From: Romanomermis culicivorax
Lineage: Eukaryota > Nematoda > Enoplea > Mermithida > Mermithidae
NCBI GenBank assembly: GCA_963922205.1
Contig: CAWUHX010000303.1
Location: 62,001 to 126,000 of the forward strand
Length of the DNA stretch: 64,000 nucleotides
Direction: 5' to 3'
The translations under genes and the position numbers were made by a program. Position 1 is the stretch's first letter, and each line of letters begins with the position of its first letter. The notes beneath the pieces are model-generated. The model was not told where the DNA came from, did not search any database, and saw nothing but the letters and a program-made list of their open reading frames with translations. Positions 35,301-45,225 of the stretch are shown here, in pieces.

Positions 35301-38300
35301 CACCATTTTTCTAAAAGATATCGATGGAGCTCACGACCATTAATGGCACCCGGAATGTTTTGAATAGGTTTTATGGCAGTTCTAGTGATTTATTTGGGTT
35401 ACAGTTTTTCAAGAACTAGAAACACATATGTAACATGAAGACGAATTTATGGCCTTAACGTAAGGGTTGCATTGACATTGAGAATCCCACGTTAAAAATA
35501 ACGCATACAGGCTTCATTGCCACTCATAATCTCTTGTTCTGTTTTATTGACTTCTTGATAAATATTGCAAGGTCAATTTAGTATCATGGATGAAAATTTT
35601 TTGCCTTACTGAAAAAATGTCAAAAATCACGTCGAAAGAGCATACCATAAATTTGAATTTTAATCATTGGTCAAAAGAAAGATGGCGTCTTGAGCCATAG
35701 GCATCATATTTAATATGAATTCTTCTCAAGCTAAACCCCAGCTACATGTCATTGTGCATGAAGGAACAGCTTCACAATGGGAGTACGGATCTTTTAACCT
35801 ATTGTGTGATGTTGAAAACTTGGAGGACACAGTATTGCACTACCAATGGTACAAGGATGGCATCATTATGAATAATGTAAGTAGAATTGAATACATTGTC
35901 ATCCCAAATGCTCAGATGCAAGCATTATTTTTTTCAGATAAAATCCAAAGTTTACAATGTGGTCGATGCATCAATAGATGATTCTGGCAACTATATTTGT
36001 GAGATAAAGTATCTTGATACTGTATTCAAATCATCAGATCAGCAAATCATTGTACGAAGTGAGCGGTCAAATAATGCATGCTTTAGAAATTGCGAAATTG
36101 TTTTTCTTAAAATATCTCCTTGCAGATGAAGCATAATTGATAGATTCCAAAATAACTTATTATCAATCTTCAAAAACCTACATGCCTTTCTGTTGAACTT
36201 TTGGCAGTGCATGTTTTCTCAAAAATTTTTCACTCAGTATCATGACTATTTCATGTTGAGCTTCTTGCATCACTTGAAACACTGTGGATGTATGGACTTG
36301 ATATAAGGGTGCCATCAAGGTGAAATTTGAGGAGCACAGCTTCAAAAATGACCCTGAACAAACTCAGATGATCTTCAACTTAGAAGTTGAGCTGTAGAAT
36401 TTTCTAAGATTTTTTCAAGATTGAGATTTTATAGTGATGTTTGTTAAGCACATAATCAAGATTGAGCTATGTTTATCGAGGTTTTAGTTGAAAAACTGAA
36501 CTCAAATATAGATATTGCAACAGTTTGCTTGTTATGGAGCATAGGATAGCTTAATATTCATTAGGGGAAGCATCATCTCAACTATCAGTGTAAGTGTACA
36601 GTTATGAATTTTGGTGAAGTTCAAGAACTGATATTTAAGAAATGGTGCTTGATCAGATTACTCTGATGTAGAGACCATTTCTTTTAGAAGTGATGTACAT
36701 GAAAAGTATACTCTAACTTATGTTATTTTATGCCCTGTTATGGAGATAAATTTTATGAACCATATTTATGTGCGTTCAATACAAAAATATTAACGGACTC
36801 CAAAAATGCATGTTAGAATTTTGAATATTAATTGTTAAACAGATGGAACCAGTATCTTGAACCATTTGTATTAACTATGATATCAACTTCTGCACAGCTG
36901 AACCCCATTTACGTGTGGTTCTATATGGAGCAACTTCATTATGGAGAGACGAACCTTTCGAACTATTATGTGATGCTTGGGGCTTGGATGGCCCAGTGTC
37001 ACACTACAAATGGTACAAGAATGGCATTATTATTAATAATGTAAGGGAAGTTAACTAGATTGTTAATCGAAAATCTCACTTGTCAACATTCTTTTTCAGA
37101 CACAATCCATGAATTATTATGTTCATGATGGTTCAACAGATGGTACAGGCAACTATAGCTGTGAGATTACATATTTTGATGGTGTATTCAGATCATCAGA
37201 GCATCAATTCACTGTACATGGTGAGCTTATAAAATTAGGTAAACTAAAGAGATTGGAAAATTGTACTGCAAAAAATCAAATCTCTAGATGAAAAATGATT
37301 GATTCAAAATAACTTGTCACTATCATTCAACAGGCCATGTGCTTTTTTGTCGATCTTTCAGCAATACATACTCCCCGAAATCTCTTAGGATTTGATTATC
37401 ATTATTTGTGGAAAGCTTTTGTGGACTAGAAATACTGGTTTTTGAGCACTATGTGTACTATTATGAAGTTTGATGAATTTCAAGAGCTGATACATGAGAA
37501 ATTCTGCAAGATCAGTTAACAATCACTCAAAAAGCTTTTCGTGCTCCATCAGATGTGGTCTTACACTCTTATACCTGCTCAAATGAAAAATGTTTAAATT
37601 TTTCACCATACTTATCAAATATCAAGTGTCGAGAAGGTTTTTAGGCAGATACGTTCAATATAGAAAGACTAATAAGCCGTAATTGGCTGAAAAATACACG
37701 ATAATGCAAGTGATATGAAAACAGAGGCTTCCAGACACTTTTTTCGAGTCAGTCAAAAACTATATGTCATGTCTCTAGACCTACAGTATAATTTAAAACA
37801 TAGCTCTGATTACCTGAGTGTTAAGGTAAATATATATATATCATGTGTCAATATTCATATGCATTCATAGACTTTGATTTCAAGATATGAGTTTCAAATA
37901 TTATTGACAATTAAAGTCATTCAACTATGTAATATTTTACATCATTGCAAAAATGTGGAACATCATGTTTTGAGTGGTAAATAAAATATATGACATCATT
38001 TTTTTCTCAGCTAAACCCCAATTGCATGTCGTTGTGGATGGAGGGATGGCTTCACCACCACTACACGGTTCTTTTCAGTTAACGTGTAATGTTGAAAATT
38101 TGGACGACCCAATCTTGCCCTACAAATGGTACAAGGATGGTATTTCAATAGATCATGTGAGTAAAATTGAATAAATTGTACTCCCTAATTCCCATATATC
38201 CACATTATTCTTCAGATAGAATCTAGAATATACGACGTATATGATCCTTCAATGGATGATACTGGCAACTATAGTTGTGAGATAGAGTATCTTGATCGTG

Positions 38301-38472
38301 TATTCAACTCATCAGAGCTGCAAATCACTGTGCAAGGTGGGTTTATTGAATGATCTTTTTGCTCAAATCAAAATCAGCCTTTTGATGGCTGCATTCTGCA
38401 ATTTCCAGAATACCATCCTCTATTCTCACCCAAAATAGGATTTCTATCATGATTGGACAAAAGAATCTTACT

Positions 38473-38504
<32 letters not shown>

Positions 38505-39631
38505 CAATCTTGTATTTTTGTGCTTAAAAAGGACTACACATGTATTCACCACATTTTAAATTTAATAGATTTTTCAGAATGCGATGAAAAGGTGCCTGAC
38601 TCAATTAATTTGTTCATTCTTATTGATACGCATGGCAAATACAGGCAACATTTGAATAGATACCAGAATTTTAGTTTTAATATAGCCAAGATACTAGATG
38701 AATCATATGATTCAACAGTCAAAGTGAATTTGGGTGTGGCTATATTTGATCATCAGTATGAACGCTTGGTGAAATTTGGAAAATATGGACCTGTAACTGG
38801 ATTGAACAAAAGATTACTGGATCAAAAGATAGCTAAAATAATGGCATTAAATGATTCCAACATTCACCTCATCAATATGGCTGATGCAATTGAAAAGTCT
38901 GTGGCAGAATTTGAGGAAGATCAGGTATGATCATCAATTTTTCTGGGTATTCTTAACTGATGTATTTGGAGTGTGAAAACTGGTGTTTCATCTTTCACAT
39001 ATCATGACAGTTCATAAGTTTTAGAGTTGAAATTCTACAGTAAGAGGTTTGTTTGTATAATTTTCAAGTTGTTGCATTTTTCACAATATTTTTCGTTTTA
39101 GTGTCTTTTTATCTAAAAAATCCCACACTATGACTTCTAGTAAAACAGATCAATTATATTCAAGTGTTTTCTGCTCATCCTAGTGTGGAGTCAAGTGACC
39201 CCAGTCAGTTTGGTCAAGCTTAATAACTAGTAGACTGTCCTGAAAGAAAAAAAAGGTACCCAATTGATGTCTGTTGGAACATCACACGTGATGTCATCTG
39301 GAATTTGGGTACCTAATTGTTGAACTGGTACTCTGCCAAAATATGATTGTCTATATATTATCAGGCTGATGATCAAGTGCACACTAAAAATATATTGGTT
39401 ATCTTACGGAAAAGCATTGAATGTGATGACTGTGCTAACAACCTCAAGAAGAGTTTGGATATGGCACGGATTCGAAATGTGGAAGTCGTTCTGGTGAAGC
39501 CTTTAAAAATGGAAAAGTCGCCTATAGCCCACAGAATTTTATATCACAAAAAAGACGGGCTTAAGAGTATTAAGAAGCCATTATTGGAAATGATTAGAAA
39601 ATTGGCGAGCAGCTTTTGTCGTAGTGGTTAA
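26248..39631 (+). CDS. Secreted ten-Ig-domain protein with C-terminal VWA-like domain, 23 exons
   Basis: Exon 1 (26248-26302) encodes an 18-residue signal peptide. Exons 27709-27899 and 27959-28076 encode Ig1. Nine further Ig domains each use two exons (listed separately). VWA-like exons are 38578-38924 and 39365-39631 (TAA). All exons join in phase into 3360 nt, about 1119 residues: signal 1-18, Ig1 19-121, Ig2-Ig10 122-915, VWA-like 916-1119. Every Ig has the B-strand Cys, the WY(K)DG core and, except Ig5, the DxGxYxC F-strand motif. No transmembrane segment is seen, so the product is probably secreted. AATAAA lies at 39699. The one weak point is the missing GT after Ig5. Function is unknown; recognition or adhesion is inferred from the domains. 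Confidence 0.85.
26462..27234. repeat. Inverted-repeat (foldback-like) block in intron 1
   Basis: TTTGAAAAATAGGGTGTATC at the left recurs inverted near 26930-26970 and 27200-27230. A longer inverted match joins 26660-26880 to 26990-27190 (TACCAGCATTCC / GGAATGCTGGTA). An inner hairpin spans about 26860-27010. No coding content is seen. Confidence 0.6.
26549..26617 (-). repeat. tRNA-like sequence (SINE head or pseudo-tRNA)
   Basis: On the minus strand, CTCGGTTGGCTCAGTTAGTT (A box) and GGGTTCAAGTCCCAGACCGAG-like 3' part (B box) form an acceptor-like CTCGGT/ACCGAG pairing. It is embedded in the foldback block, so a mobile-element head is more likely than a working tRNA gene. Confidence 0.45.
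27709..28076 (+). CDS. Ig domain 1 (exons 2-3), divergent
   Basis: Exons 27709-27899 and 27959-28076 are separated by a 59-nt phase-0 intron. Key residues are C in ELRCEI, W in VNWQKYG, and the F-strand motif DAGSYEC. It lacks the KWYKDGIII core of the other nine domains, so it is an older, separate unit. It ends in phase 1. Confidence 0.8.
28236..29044. mobile_element. hAT-like non-autonomous element in an Ig-gene intron, 809 bp
   Basis: Flanked by an 8-bp duplication ATTATAAC (28228-28235, 29045-29052). Inverted ends are TAGAGCACGGATT and its complement, then TTAAGTGC motifs repeated inside both ends. No transposase is present. Confidence 0.75.
29053..29247 (-). mobile_element. tRNA-derived SINE, complete head
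   Basis: On the minus strand, the head carries TGGCCCAGTGGATAGTG (A box) and CAGTTCAAAACCTC (B box). The body has GAAAGCCTGAGGAAGGTAG and GTTGCTCATCCA, then an ACATATGTTGTATTGTT tail. A headless copy lies at 52785-52930 on the plus strand. Confidence 0.6.
29263..30107. other. Remaining intron between Ig1 and Ig2
   Basis: Unique AT-rich intron DNA with a short direct repeat TTCCATGCAATTGAAGGCAG at about 29504 and 29545; ends in TTTTTTGCAG. Confidence 0.5.
30108..30430 (+). CDS. Ig domain 2 cassette
   Basis: Exons 30108-30250 and 30310-30430 (59-nt inner intron). Core YYKWYKNGIIIDN; F strand NDAGNYSCE. Starts and ends in phase 1. Confidence 0.85.
30482..30804 (+). CDS. Ig domain 3 cassette
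   Basis: Exons 30482-30624 and 30684-30804. Only a 51-nt intron separates it from Ig2, the shortest inter-cassette gap. The donor after the first exon is GTAAAT, weaker than the usual GTAAGT. Its second exon resembles that of Ig9 (NYY and DGTGNYSC). Confidence 0.85.
31106..31427 (+). CDS. Ig domain 4 cassette
   Basis: Exons 31106-31248 and 31307-31427. Core YRKWYKDGIIIDG; F strand EDTGNYSCE. Confidence 0.85.
31428..32523. other. Long intron between Ig4 and Ig5
   Basis: 1.1 kb of AT-rich intron DNA without a clear mobile element. Segments resemble the other long introns of this gene, consistent with duplication of introns with cassettes. Confidence 0.4.
32524..32847 (+). CDS. Ig domain 5 cassette, probably decaying
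   Basis: Exons 32524-32666 and 32727-32847. Two defects are seen. The F-strand motif is DDSCKYSC instead of DDTGNYSC. The expected donor GGTGAGT is replaced by a sequence reading GTAAAAATGAGT, with no GT at the exon end. The frame is otherwise open. It may be skipped, since the cassette is symmetric. Confidence 0.65.
33197..33519 (+). CDS. Ig domain 6 cassette
   Basis: Exons 33197-33339 and 33399-33519. Core YYEWYKNGIIVDY; F strand DDTGNYSCE. Confidence 0.85.
33864..34186 (+). CDS. Ig domain 7 cassette
   Basis: Exons 33864-34006 and 34066-34186. Core YYKWYKDGIIVHG; F strand DDNGSYSCE. Confidence 0.85.
34262..35266. mobile_element. Tc1/mariner-like non-autonomous element, 1005 bp
   Basis: Inverted ends CACTACCAGG and CCTGGTAGTG, with further matching AAACTAACC, are flanked by TA dinucleotides (34260-34261, 35267-35268). 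It lies in the intron between Ig7 and Ig8 and explains most of that intron's 1.5-kb length. No transposase is seen; the 71-codon minus-strand frame inside is unsupported. Confidence 0.65.
35731..36058 (+). CDS. Ig domain 8 cassette
   Basis: Exons 35731-35876 (one codon longer than most) and 35938-36058. Core HYQWYKDGIIMNN; F strand DDSGNYICE. Ends with A rather than G as the split-codon base, giving Thr at the next junction. Confidence 0.85.
36059..36897. other. Intron between Ig8 and Ig9
   Basis: Blocks of this intron resemble the next one (37221-38010), for example GAATTTTGGTGAAGTTCAAGA against TTTGATGAATTTCAAGAGC, showing cassettes were copied with their introns. Confidence 0.5.
36898..37220 (+). 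CDS. Ig domain 9 cassette
   Basis: Exons 36898-37040 and 37100-37220. Starts TEP rather than AKP. Core HYKWYKNGIIINN; F strand DGTGNYSCE. Confidence 0.85.
38011..38336 (+). CDS. Ig domain 10 cassette
   Basis: Exons 38011-38156 (one extra codon, as in Ig8) and 38216-38336. Core PYKWYKDGISIDH; F strand DDTGNYSCE. Donor GTGGGT. Confidence 0.85.
38471..38500. repeat. (TA)n microsatellite
   Basis: About 15 TA dinucleotides in the intron just before the VWA-like exon. Confidence 0.8.
38578..39631 (+). CDS. C-terminal VWA-like domain without metal-site residues
   Basis: Exons 38578-38924 and 39365-39631 (phase-0 junction). The order of segments follows a von Willebrand A fold: INLFILIDTHGKY (strand 1), VKVNLGVAIFD (strand 2), a MADAIEKSVAEF helix, NILVILRKS (strand 4) and LDMARIRNVEVVLVK (helix and strand 5). 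The metal-binding DxSxS reads DTHGK, the NTGxAL threonine is not present, and LTDG reads LRKS. So a metal-dependent ligand site is unlikely, although the fold may persist. It ends in a basic tail with two Cys. Confidence 0.7.
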
Positions 39632-39698
39632 TGCATATTGATATTTTTGCATTTTGATAAAATTTCGAATCTAAAGTTATTTGAAATTATATTGTTGG

Positions 39699-39704
39699 AA
39701 TAAA
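39699..39704 (+). terminator. Polyadenylation signal AATAAA
   Basis: AATAAA 68 bases after the TAA of the Ig gene, before the solo LTR at 39734. Confidence 0.6.
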
Positions 39705-39733
39705 AATTAGCATAATCTTGCTGAAATTAGGGT

Positions 39734-40642
39734 TGTAATGACCAGTTTTAGAAGTACTTTACTTTATCCTTAAATGGATGGTGGTTACGGTAGGCTGTGG
39801 TGTGGGGTACAGTAAACAACGCAATATGATAAGACAATCAACAGCTGCTTCAGTCATCAACAACAAAAGGAAAAACATGGGTTCAGCTTGCAAATGAAAA
39901 ACGGATTTGGTTTAACTGCTTTCGTATACAACAAATCATTTGCAAATAAAAATCGCGATGCTTGCAAATAAAACGGGTTTAAAAATCTAAATTTGACACG
40001 AACTAACTAAATCATGCTTTGCTTCTCTTTAAATAGGGCTTCTTTGGCCACTCCCTGGGTGTCACCGGAGGTCTTGCTTCTGTCTATCTTCTTCCACCAA
40101 TCGCTGCTTCTTGCTTCGGTATTCTCGCTAATTTGGTCACGCCCTCCAACACCTTCCTAGTACTGTATGCTTTTCATGTCTTCCCTATGCTTTCTTCCTA
40201 CAGTGGGCTAAGCCACACATCTGTGCTTCTGTGCATGCTTTCTGTATCTATTTCCTCTGTATACACATGTTTTGTGGAACCATCACTACCATCCCACTTG
40301 AGACTACTGTCTGGCTGGGCTTTTACTTTTTACTGTGTGTAGGTGTTGTTTACAATTTTTATGGGGAATTACAGTAGCCGTGGAATGTGTACTTTAATGT
40401 AGATTCTAGGGGACCAGCTGCCATTGTGCAAATTAATTGGGGCATCTTAATTGGGCCAATAGCAACTACCGGGGTGTGGAAGGATCAAAATAAAGTACTT
40501 CACATAATTTTACAGGAATGTTTGGGTGTGAATCCTAGACACCCTTGAGACGATAAATTACGAAATGAAATAATATTTAATAAATGATTATCACATAATG
40601 TATTCTACATATTTACAGTTCTGCGTTAGCAGGTACATTACA
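39734..40642 (+). mobile_element. Solo LTR, family TGTAACGACC, 909 bp
   Basis: Begins TGTAATGACCAG, ends GGTACATTACA, and is flanked by a 4-bp duplication GGGT (39730-39733, 40643-40646). It matches 53021-53909 along its length. Short inverted ends plus 4-bp duplication mark an LTR left by recombination. Small open frames inside are not genes. Confidence 0.85.
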
Positions 40643-40646
40643 GGGT

Positions 40647-41477
40647 GAAGGCAATGATAACTTTTCCAGGAGACCATAGTACAGTACTTTTAGATACATT
40701 TTCGGTTTATGCATTCTATGCATTAAAGTTTTTCAAATTTTGTACATTCATGCATTTGTAGTTCTTCTAGGAACCCACATATTCCAATTAACTCCCTCGA
40801 GCCCCAGCCCAGCCTATCAACTTGCTGCGAAAAGGTCCAACCTGTGGGAGCCTATCTCCAAAACTTCAATAACCATGTGATTATCTATGTATTTACATTC
40901 CAAAGCCTTTTTATCCAGATCCTTGGTTGCAGTCCAGGAAGCCCTTCAAAACTGATGACTGTACTCTGTTGGTTCAAGGGAGTGAGGGGTTCAGTATGGT
41001 AACATACAACATTCTATCCATAAGATTGATATTCCGCACGTTCTGAGGCTTGCCCATTTTGGTTGAGCCCTAGTCGCAGGGGCCACACTTTGGCCGGTGA
41101 TGGGACAGCTCCAGGAAGCCATTTATGAAAGGCATATCCATCGCCACATGCAGCCATGGTGAATCAAATTCATGGTGCATGCGATACAAAAACCAATGAT
41201 TTGATTTCAAAATCAAAATTTTAATTTTTTGGAGAGTTCTTTTCCTCATTTTTTTCAAATTTATCTCAACTTTTTTTAAAAACATGAAATTTTTATTCAC
41301 AATTTAAAAATGTGGATTTTTAAACTTTTTTGAAGAATCATTCTGAATTATTTTGATGCTTTCTTTTTTCTCTATTTTTTCACAGTGTTTTAATTTTTAA
41401 TTGTATAATTTATTTCCATGTTATTTTGTGGATTCCAAGATTTAAAGTGATTTTGGAACCTACGTACAGTAGACAGT
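40647..41477. other. Intergenic, nothing recognised
   Basis: Unique-looking DNA with homopolymer T/A runs at 41220-41420; no gene supported. Confidence 0.4.
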
Positions 41478-41866
41478 AATTGAGCGCCGACAATTGAGTG
41501 CCGACAACTGAGCACCAGACAACTGAGCGCCATGCCTTAGGCTTAGGCTTATGTTTATGCTTAGGCTTAGGCTTAGGCTTAGGCTTATGTTTATGCTTAG
41601 GCTTAGGCTTAGGCTTAGGCTTAGGCTTAGGCTTAGGCTTAGGCTTAGGCTTAGGCTTAGGCTTAGGCTTAGGTTCAGGCTTAGGCTTAGGCTTAGGCTT
41701 AGGCTTAGGCTTAGGCTTAGGCTAAGGCTTAGGCTTAGGCTTAGGCTTAGGCTTAGGCTTAGGCCTCAGTAAATGAGAAAAACGCTCAATTATAATGCTT
41801 TAAATAGTCGGTGCTCAGTTGTCGGGGCTCAAATGTCGGTGCTCAATTGTCCAGCGCTCAATTGTC
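41478..41866. repeat. Dispersed element with a TTAGGC telomere-type array
   Basis: About 230 bp (41535-41764) of nearly perfect TTAGGC hexamers is flanked by inverted short motifs: GACAATTGAGTGCC-type copies on the left and GGTGCTCAATTGTC-type copies on the right. The tail (CCTCAGTAAATGA, AATTATAATGC) matches 6316-6440. The Gly/Leu and Arg/Leu open frames are artefacts. Confidence 0.8.
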
Positions 41867-42164
41867 CGTGCACCACAGCAACCATCTCCAGAAATGCAGT
41901 AAAAAAATCCTTTGTAGAATCACTGTAGTGTAGCGGACAGCCACTCATGTGATAGAACAGTATACCTCCAATCTCATACAGTATGTTCTTCTATTATTGT
42001 ATTTACATACTTTCATGTTCATGTCTATTTGTGACTATTTCTGTACTTGAGAAAGGACTGTAGCAAACAGAGTCCACATACCTCCAGGGGCCTCCTTCCT
42101 GCATCTACTCTACAGGAGTGCATGAGCACTGGTTTCTTCTCAACCAAGACAGGCCAGCCCCAAC
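41867..42164. other. Spacer
   Basis: No gene recognised. Confidence 0.35.
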
Positions 42165-42309
42165 TACAGGGTGGCCCACATATCTATTACACATTTTGTT
42201 TTACTATAATTACAACAATTTTTATTCAAACATGATAAAACTTTTCCAGATAATAATGCAAACATTAATGTTTTAGTCTGTAAATTTTTACACAGACAAG
42301 TTTTATGTT

Positions 42310-43921
42310 TCATGAATGGTATACTTCCATGTGATCACCACCATTTTGCAAAACTTTGAACAAACCTTCACCATATTCTAGCAAAACTTTCTAGGGTGTT
42401 TCGATGGTTACATCATTGAAAGCATGAATAATGCAATTTTTTAATTCCTCAATGTTTTGTATACACTTTTGACTTAATAAAACCCCAAAGGAAGAAATCA
42501 CACAGTGTTAAATCCAGAGAATGTGGGGGGCCAAGGTGTTGTATTTGTTGGTTTGGTCGGGGCGATGAACCATGGGCAGGATCTGGATTCCGAGGTTGCG
42601 TCCTTAATGTACGTGCTTCCCTAACCCACGTTTACCCAATAATCTAATTATTGGTACTTAAACAGTAATTGTCCCAACAATTAAAGAAAATCTAATTTCT
42701 TTAATTGTCTCCCTTATTGCACAAGATCGAAAGGCGAGAGTTTTTCTACCTTTTAATGTTACGCAATAAAACACAAAACACTTACCTGAACAAGGCGAAG
42801 ACGGGCGAGAAAATAATAACACAAAAATCTACTCCCACGCACGGGCGAAAAAGAGACGAAAAGTGCGTGGTGGGAGGCGGCTAATAACAACTAGTGGTGG
42901 CCAGCGGGGCAATCAACTAGTATCAAAACGCATAAAAAATATAACATTAATAATAATAAAAAGAGAGACCAGCGCACGTGTACCGACATGCGCTACAGTA
43001 AGACGACTACTAATGGTTCGTGTTGCTCTCTCCACTTGCCACCTGCGGGCCTCTAACGCGCTTTGAAAAAACGATAAAAAATCGGCGGAAAACACACTAC
43101 AACAAAGGCATGGAAGGTGAACCACTACCCATCCAGCGATTTGGAAAAGTTTGATTGAGCCAATCACGAAAATTTCTTCGCCAATGAGGCCGCACAACAA
43201 TCCTGCATAAAAATGACTGTTTTCAATTTGAGGAGCTTGCATGTCAGGATAAAATTTGGTTTGAAGCATTTGGAGATAACGTTGACTATTAACATTGTCC
43301 TCGAAAAAAAATTGGATCTATTAGGCTGTGGTCGCCAATTGCAGCCCAAACTGTTGTCCTTGGAGAATGTAAAAATTTTTCGCTAATCCATTGGGGATTT
43401 TCATCAGACCAATAATGCTGGTTGTAATGATTAAAGTTGCCATCAATATGAAAATGGCTTTGTCAGAAAAAAACAAATGTCCGCAAATGATTTGGATTTT
43501 GATTCATTTGGTCAATTTCATCCTGCGCAAATTCTAATCCATTTTCTTCATCTTCTGTTATTTTCTGGACAATATGCACTTTGTAAGGGTGCGACTTTAA
43601 ATGTTTGAAAATCCTCTGAATTGTTGTATGGCTCATCATTAGGGCATTAGCCGCACAACGTGTTGAGGAACGATGATTTTTGGTGAAATATTCTGTCACT
43701 CTTGTCGAATTTTCGCTACAATGGGCATAATAACTGTGATTTTGTTTACCATCCTGCACTGACCCAGTCTCCATTATTAGCCTATGCCACTTAGAAATGC
43801 TGTGGTGTGATGGTGGATCACAGTTAAATGCCATTCGGAATTTTCTTCGAACCATTACGAAGCTGCCCATCCATTCATACCACGAAGCAACTTTTGCTCA
43901 TTCCAAAATGGAGTAGGCCAT
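42310..43921 (-). pseudogene. Mariner-type transposase pseudogene
   Basis: Read from 43921 down to the stop at 42310. The N-terminal part has a helix-turn-helix region (PPSHHSISKWHRLIMETGSV, then RSSTRCAANALMMSHTTIQR). The catalytic part keeps HYWSDENPQWI, TTVWAAIG and FFEDNVNSQRYLQML. After the inserted LTR, the C-terminal WPPTFSGFN, LRN-K and LQNGGDH segments follow. Several stops and frameshifts (an early TGA, loss of phase near 43460, stops near 43165) and the LTR insertion make it inactive. A CCAA sequence replaces the second catalytic Asp neighbourhood (FMQDCCAAS). Confidence 0.8.
42537..43104 (-). mobile_element. Solo LTR, family TGTTGTAG, 568 bp, inside the transposase
   Basis: Ends are TGTTGTA and TACAACA, flanked by a 4-bp duplication AAGG (42533-42536, 43105-43108). 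It matches 50082-50633 and 51414-51981 and the 3' LTR start at 6148, so this family is the retroelement at the window start. Confidence 0.85.
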
Positions 43922-44080
43922 GAATGATTATAGTTAAAATATAAAATAATAGTTGGAGCGTCCTATAATAATACCAAATTAAATTCTAATTTTTACTATA
44001 TATTACGCCAAAATTATATTAAGTTTGAGTAACTATTGTAGCAAAACAAAATCTGGAATAGATACATGGGCCACCCTGTA

Positions 44081-45225
44081 TTTTTGGCCTTCGCCTGAAC
44101 TTTCTTCCTCTGCAAGAAGCATCGAGGATAGAAGCATTGATGATTACTGTAGTCGCCTCCTCCAACCATACTTGGGAGCAACTGACACTCCTACTCCCGC
44201 TTGCATAAATGCAGAGTTTGTTCCACCACACTCTATTTTGATACTCCAGAATAGGATCGAGTTGAAGTGCTTTACCCCATGATCCTTACTATTTTTTAAT
44301 AAATATGCAGTGGTGTGATTCAATGTCAGTGTAAACGTGTGTCAATTGTGAAAAGATTGCCAAGTTCAATTTGAAAAGATTGTGTCGAGAATATCGGAAA
44401 GGCATGGCTACTGTAGCCTGAAAAAGGATCATAGATTCATTGTTGTTGTGAGTTGCCTTGCTGAGCGGTTGTAAATTTTGTGTGTGGTATTTTCGTGAGA
44501 GGAGCAGGGTAAAATATCTTTGAATCATAGTAAAGCGAAAACCAAATGTGTGGTCCAGGTTGAGTCAAACTATTTGGAAAATATTTCCATATTTCCAATA
44601 TTTCCATGGGCATACGACAAATAATTAATTTGAATATACTTTCAGTAAGTCTTTTCCCTAGCCTTGAACATTGGGCTCGGTTTCCAACTCCTTCTCTCTC
44701 TCCTACTCCTTTGTCGATCTACCCCTTCAGTGTTCTATCGGGTTTCTCTTCTCAGGGACTTCCCATTAGGACTAAGGTTCCAGCTTTCCACAACGGCCTC
44801 TTCAGGACTTGGATTGCTGATACATCTCTTATCATCTACGGGCAATCACTCTATCTGATAGGCTCTGTGTACAGGGTGCAAGGTGGGGGTAATGAGTAGC
44901 ATTTTCTACCTACAGTACCCCATTGCCTGCGACTCCTGTTGCATTTGCTAGCCCTCACTTTTGGATCTGCACTAATTCCAATCTCATCCTCACAACAACT
45001 TACCTCAACATTACAGTAAGATATTACCAAAACTAGAGATAAAAAAGTCATTTTCAGAAGAACCCTAAAAAAGTCAATTCTAAAACTACCACAAAGAATC
45101 ATTTATGGAGACAACAGCTAAAAATGTGTGATGATGCGCAAAAGGTGCGGTTGTGCAGTTTCCTCTGAACCCATAGACTTGATGTTGCTCATCCAGGTCA
45201 CATGCCCCAGAACTGGATTATAAAA
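44081..45225. other. Intergenic, no supported gene
   Basis: A 97-codon plus-strand frame at 44606-44899 has no domain or splice support. GTTGAGTCAAACTATTTGG at 44559 also occurs inverted inside the Tc1-like element near 34800, so it may include an old fragment of that element. Confidence 0.35.

Larger units (their letters stand above)
42167..44078 (-). mobile_element. Full-length Tc1/mariner-superfamily element, split by a solo LTR
   Basis: Inverted ends CAGGGTGGCCCA...TATCTATT are present at both termini with TA on each side (42165-42166, 44079-44080). Removing the solo LTR and its duplicated AAGG leaves 1340 bp, the usual size. The minus strand carries a broken transposase (see separate entry). 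Confidence 0.85.

Noticed and set aside
40133-40342. Small ORF, with a similar one at 53300-53575
   Set aside because: Both lie in the same position of two solo LTRs and are not conserved as protein.
41498-41772. Gly-Leu and Arg-Leu repeat proteins
   Set aside because: Direct translation of the TTAGGC hexamer array in different frames.
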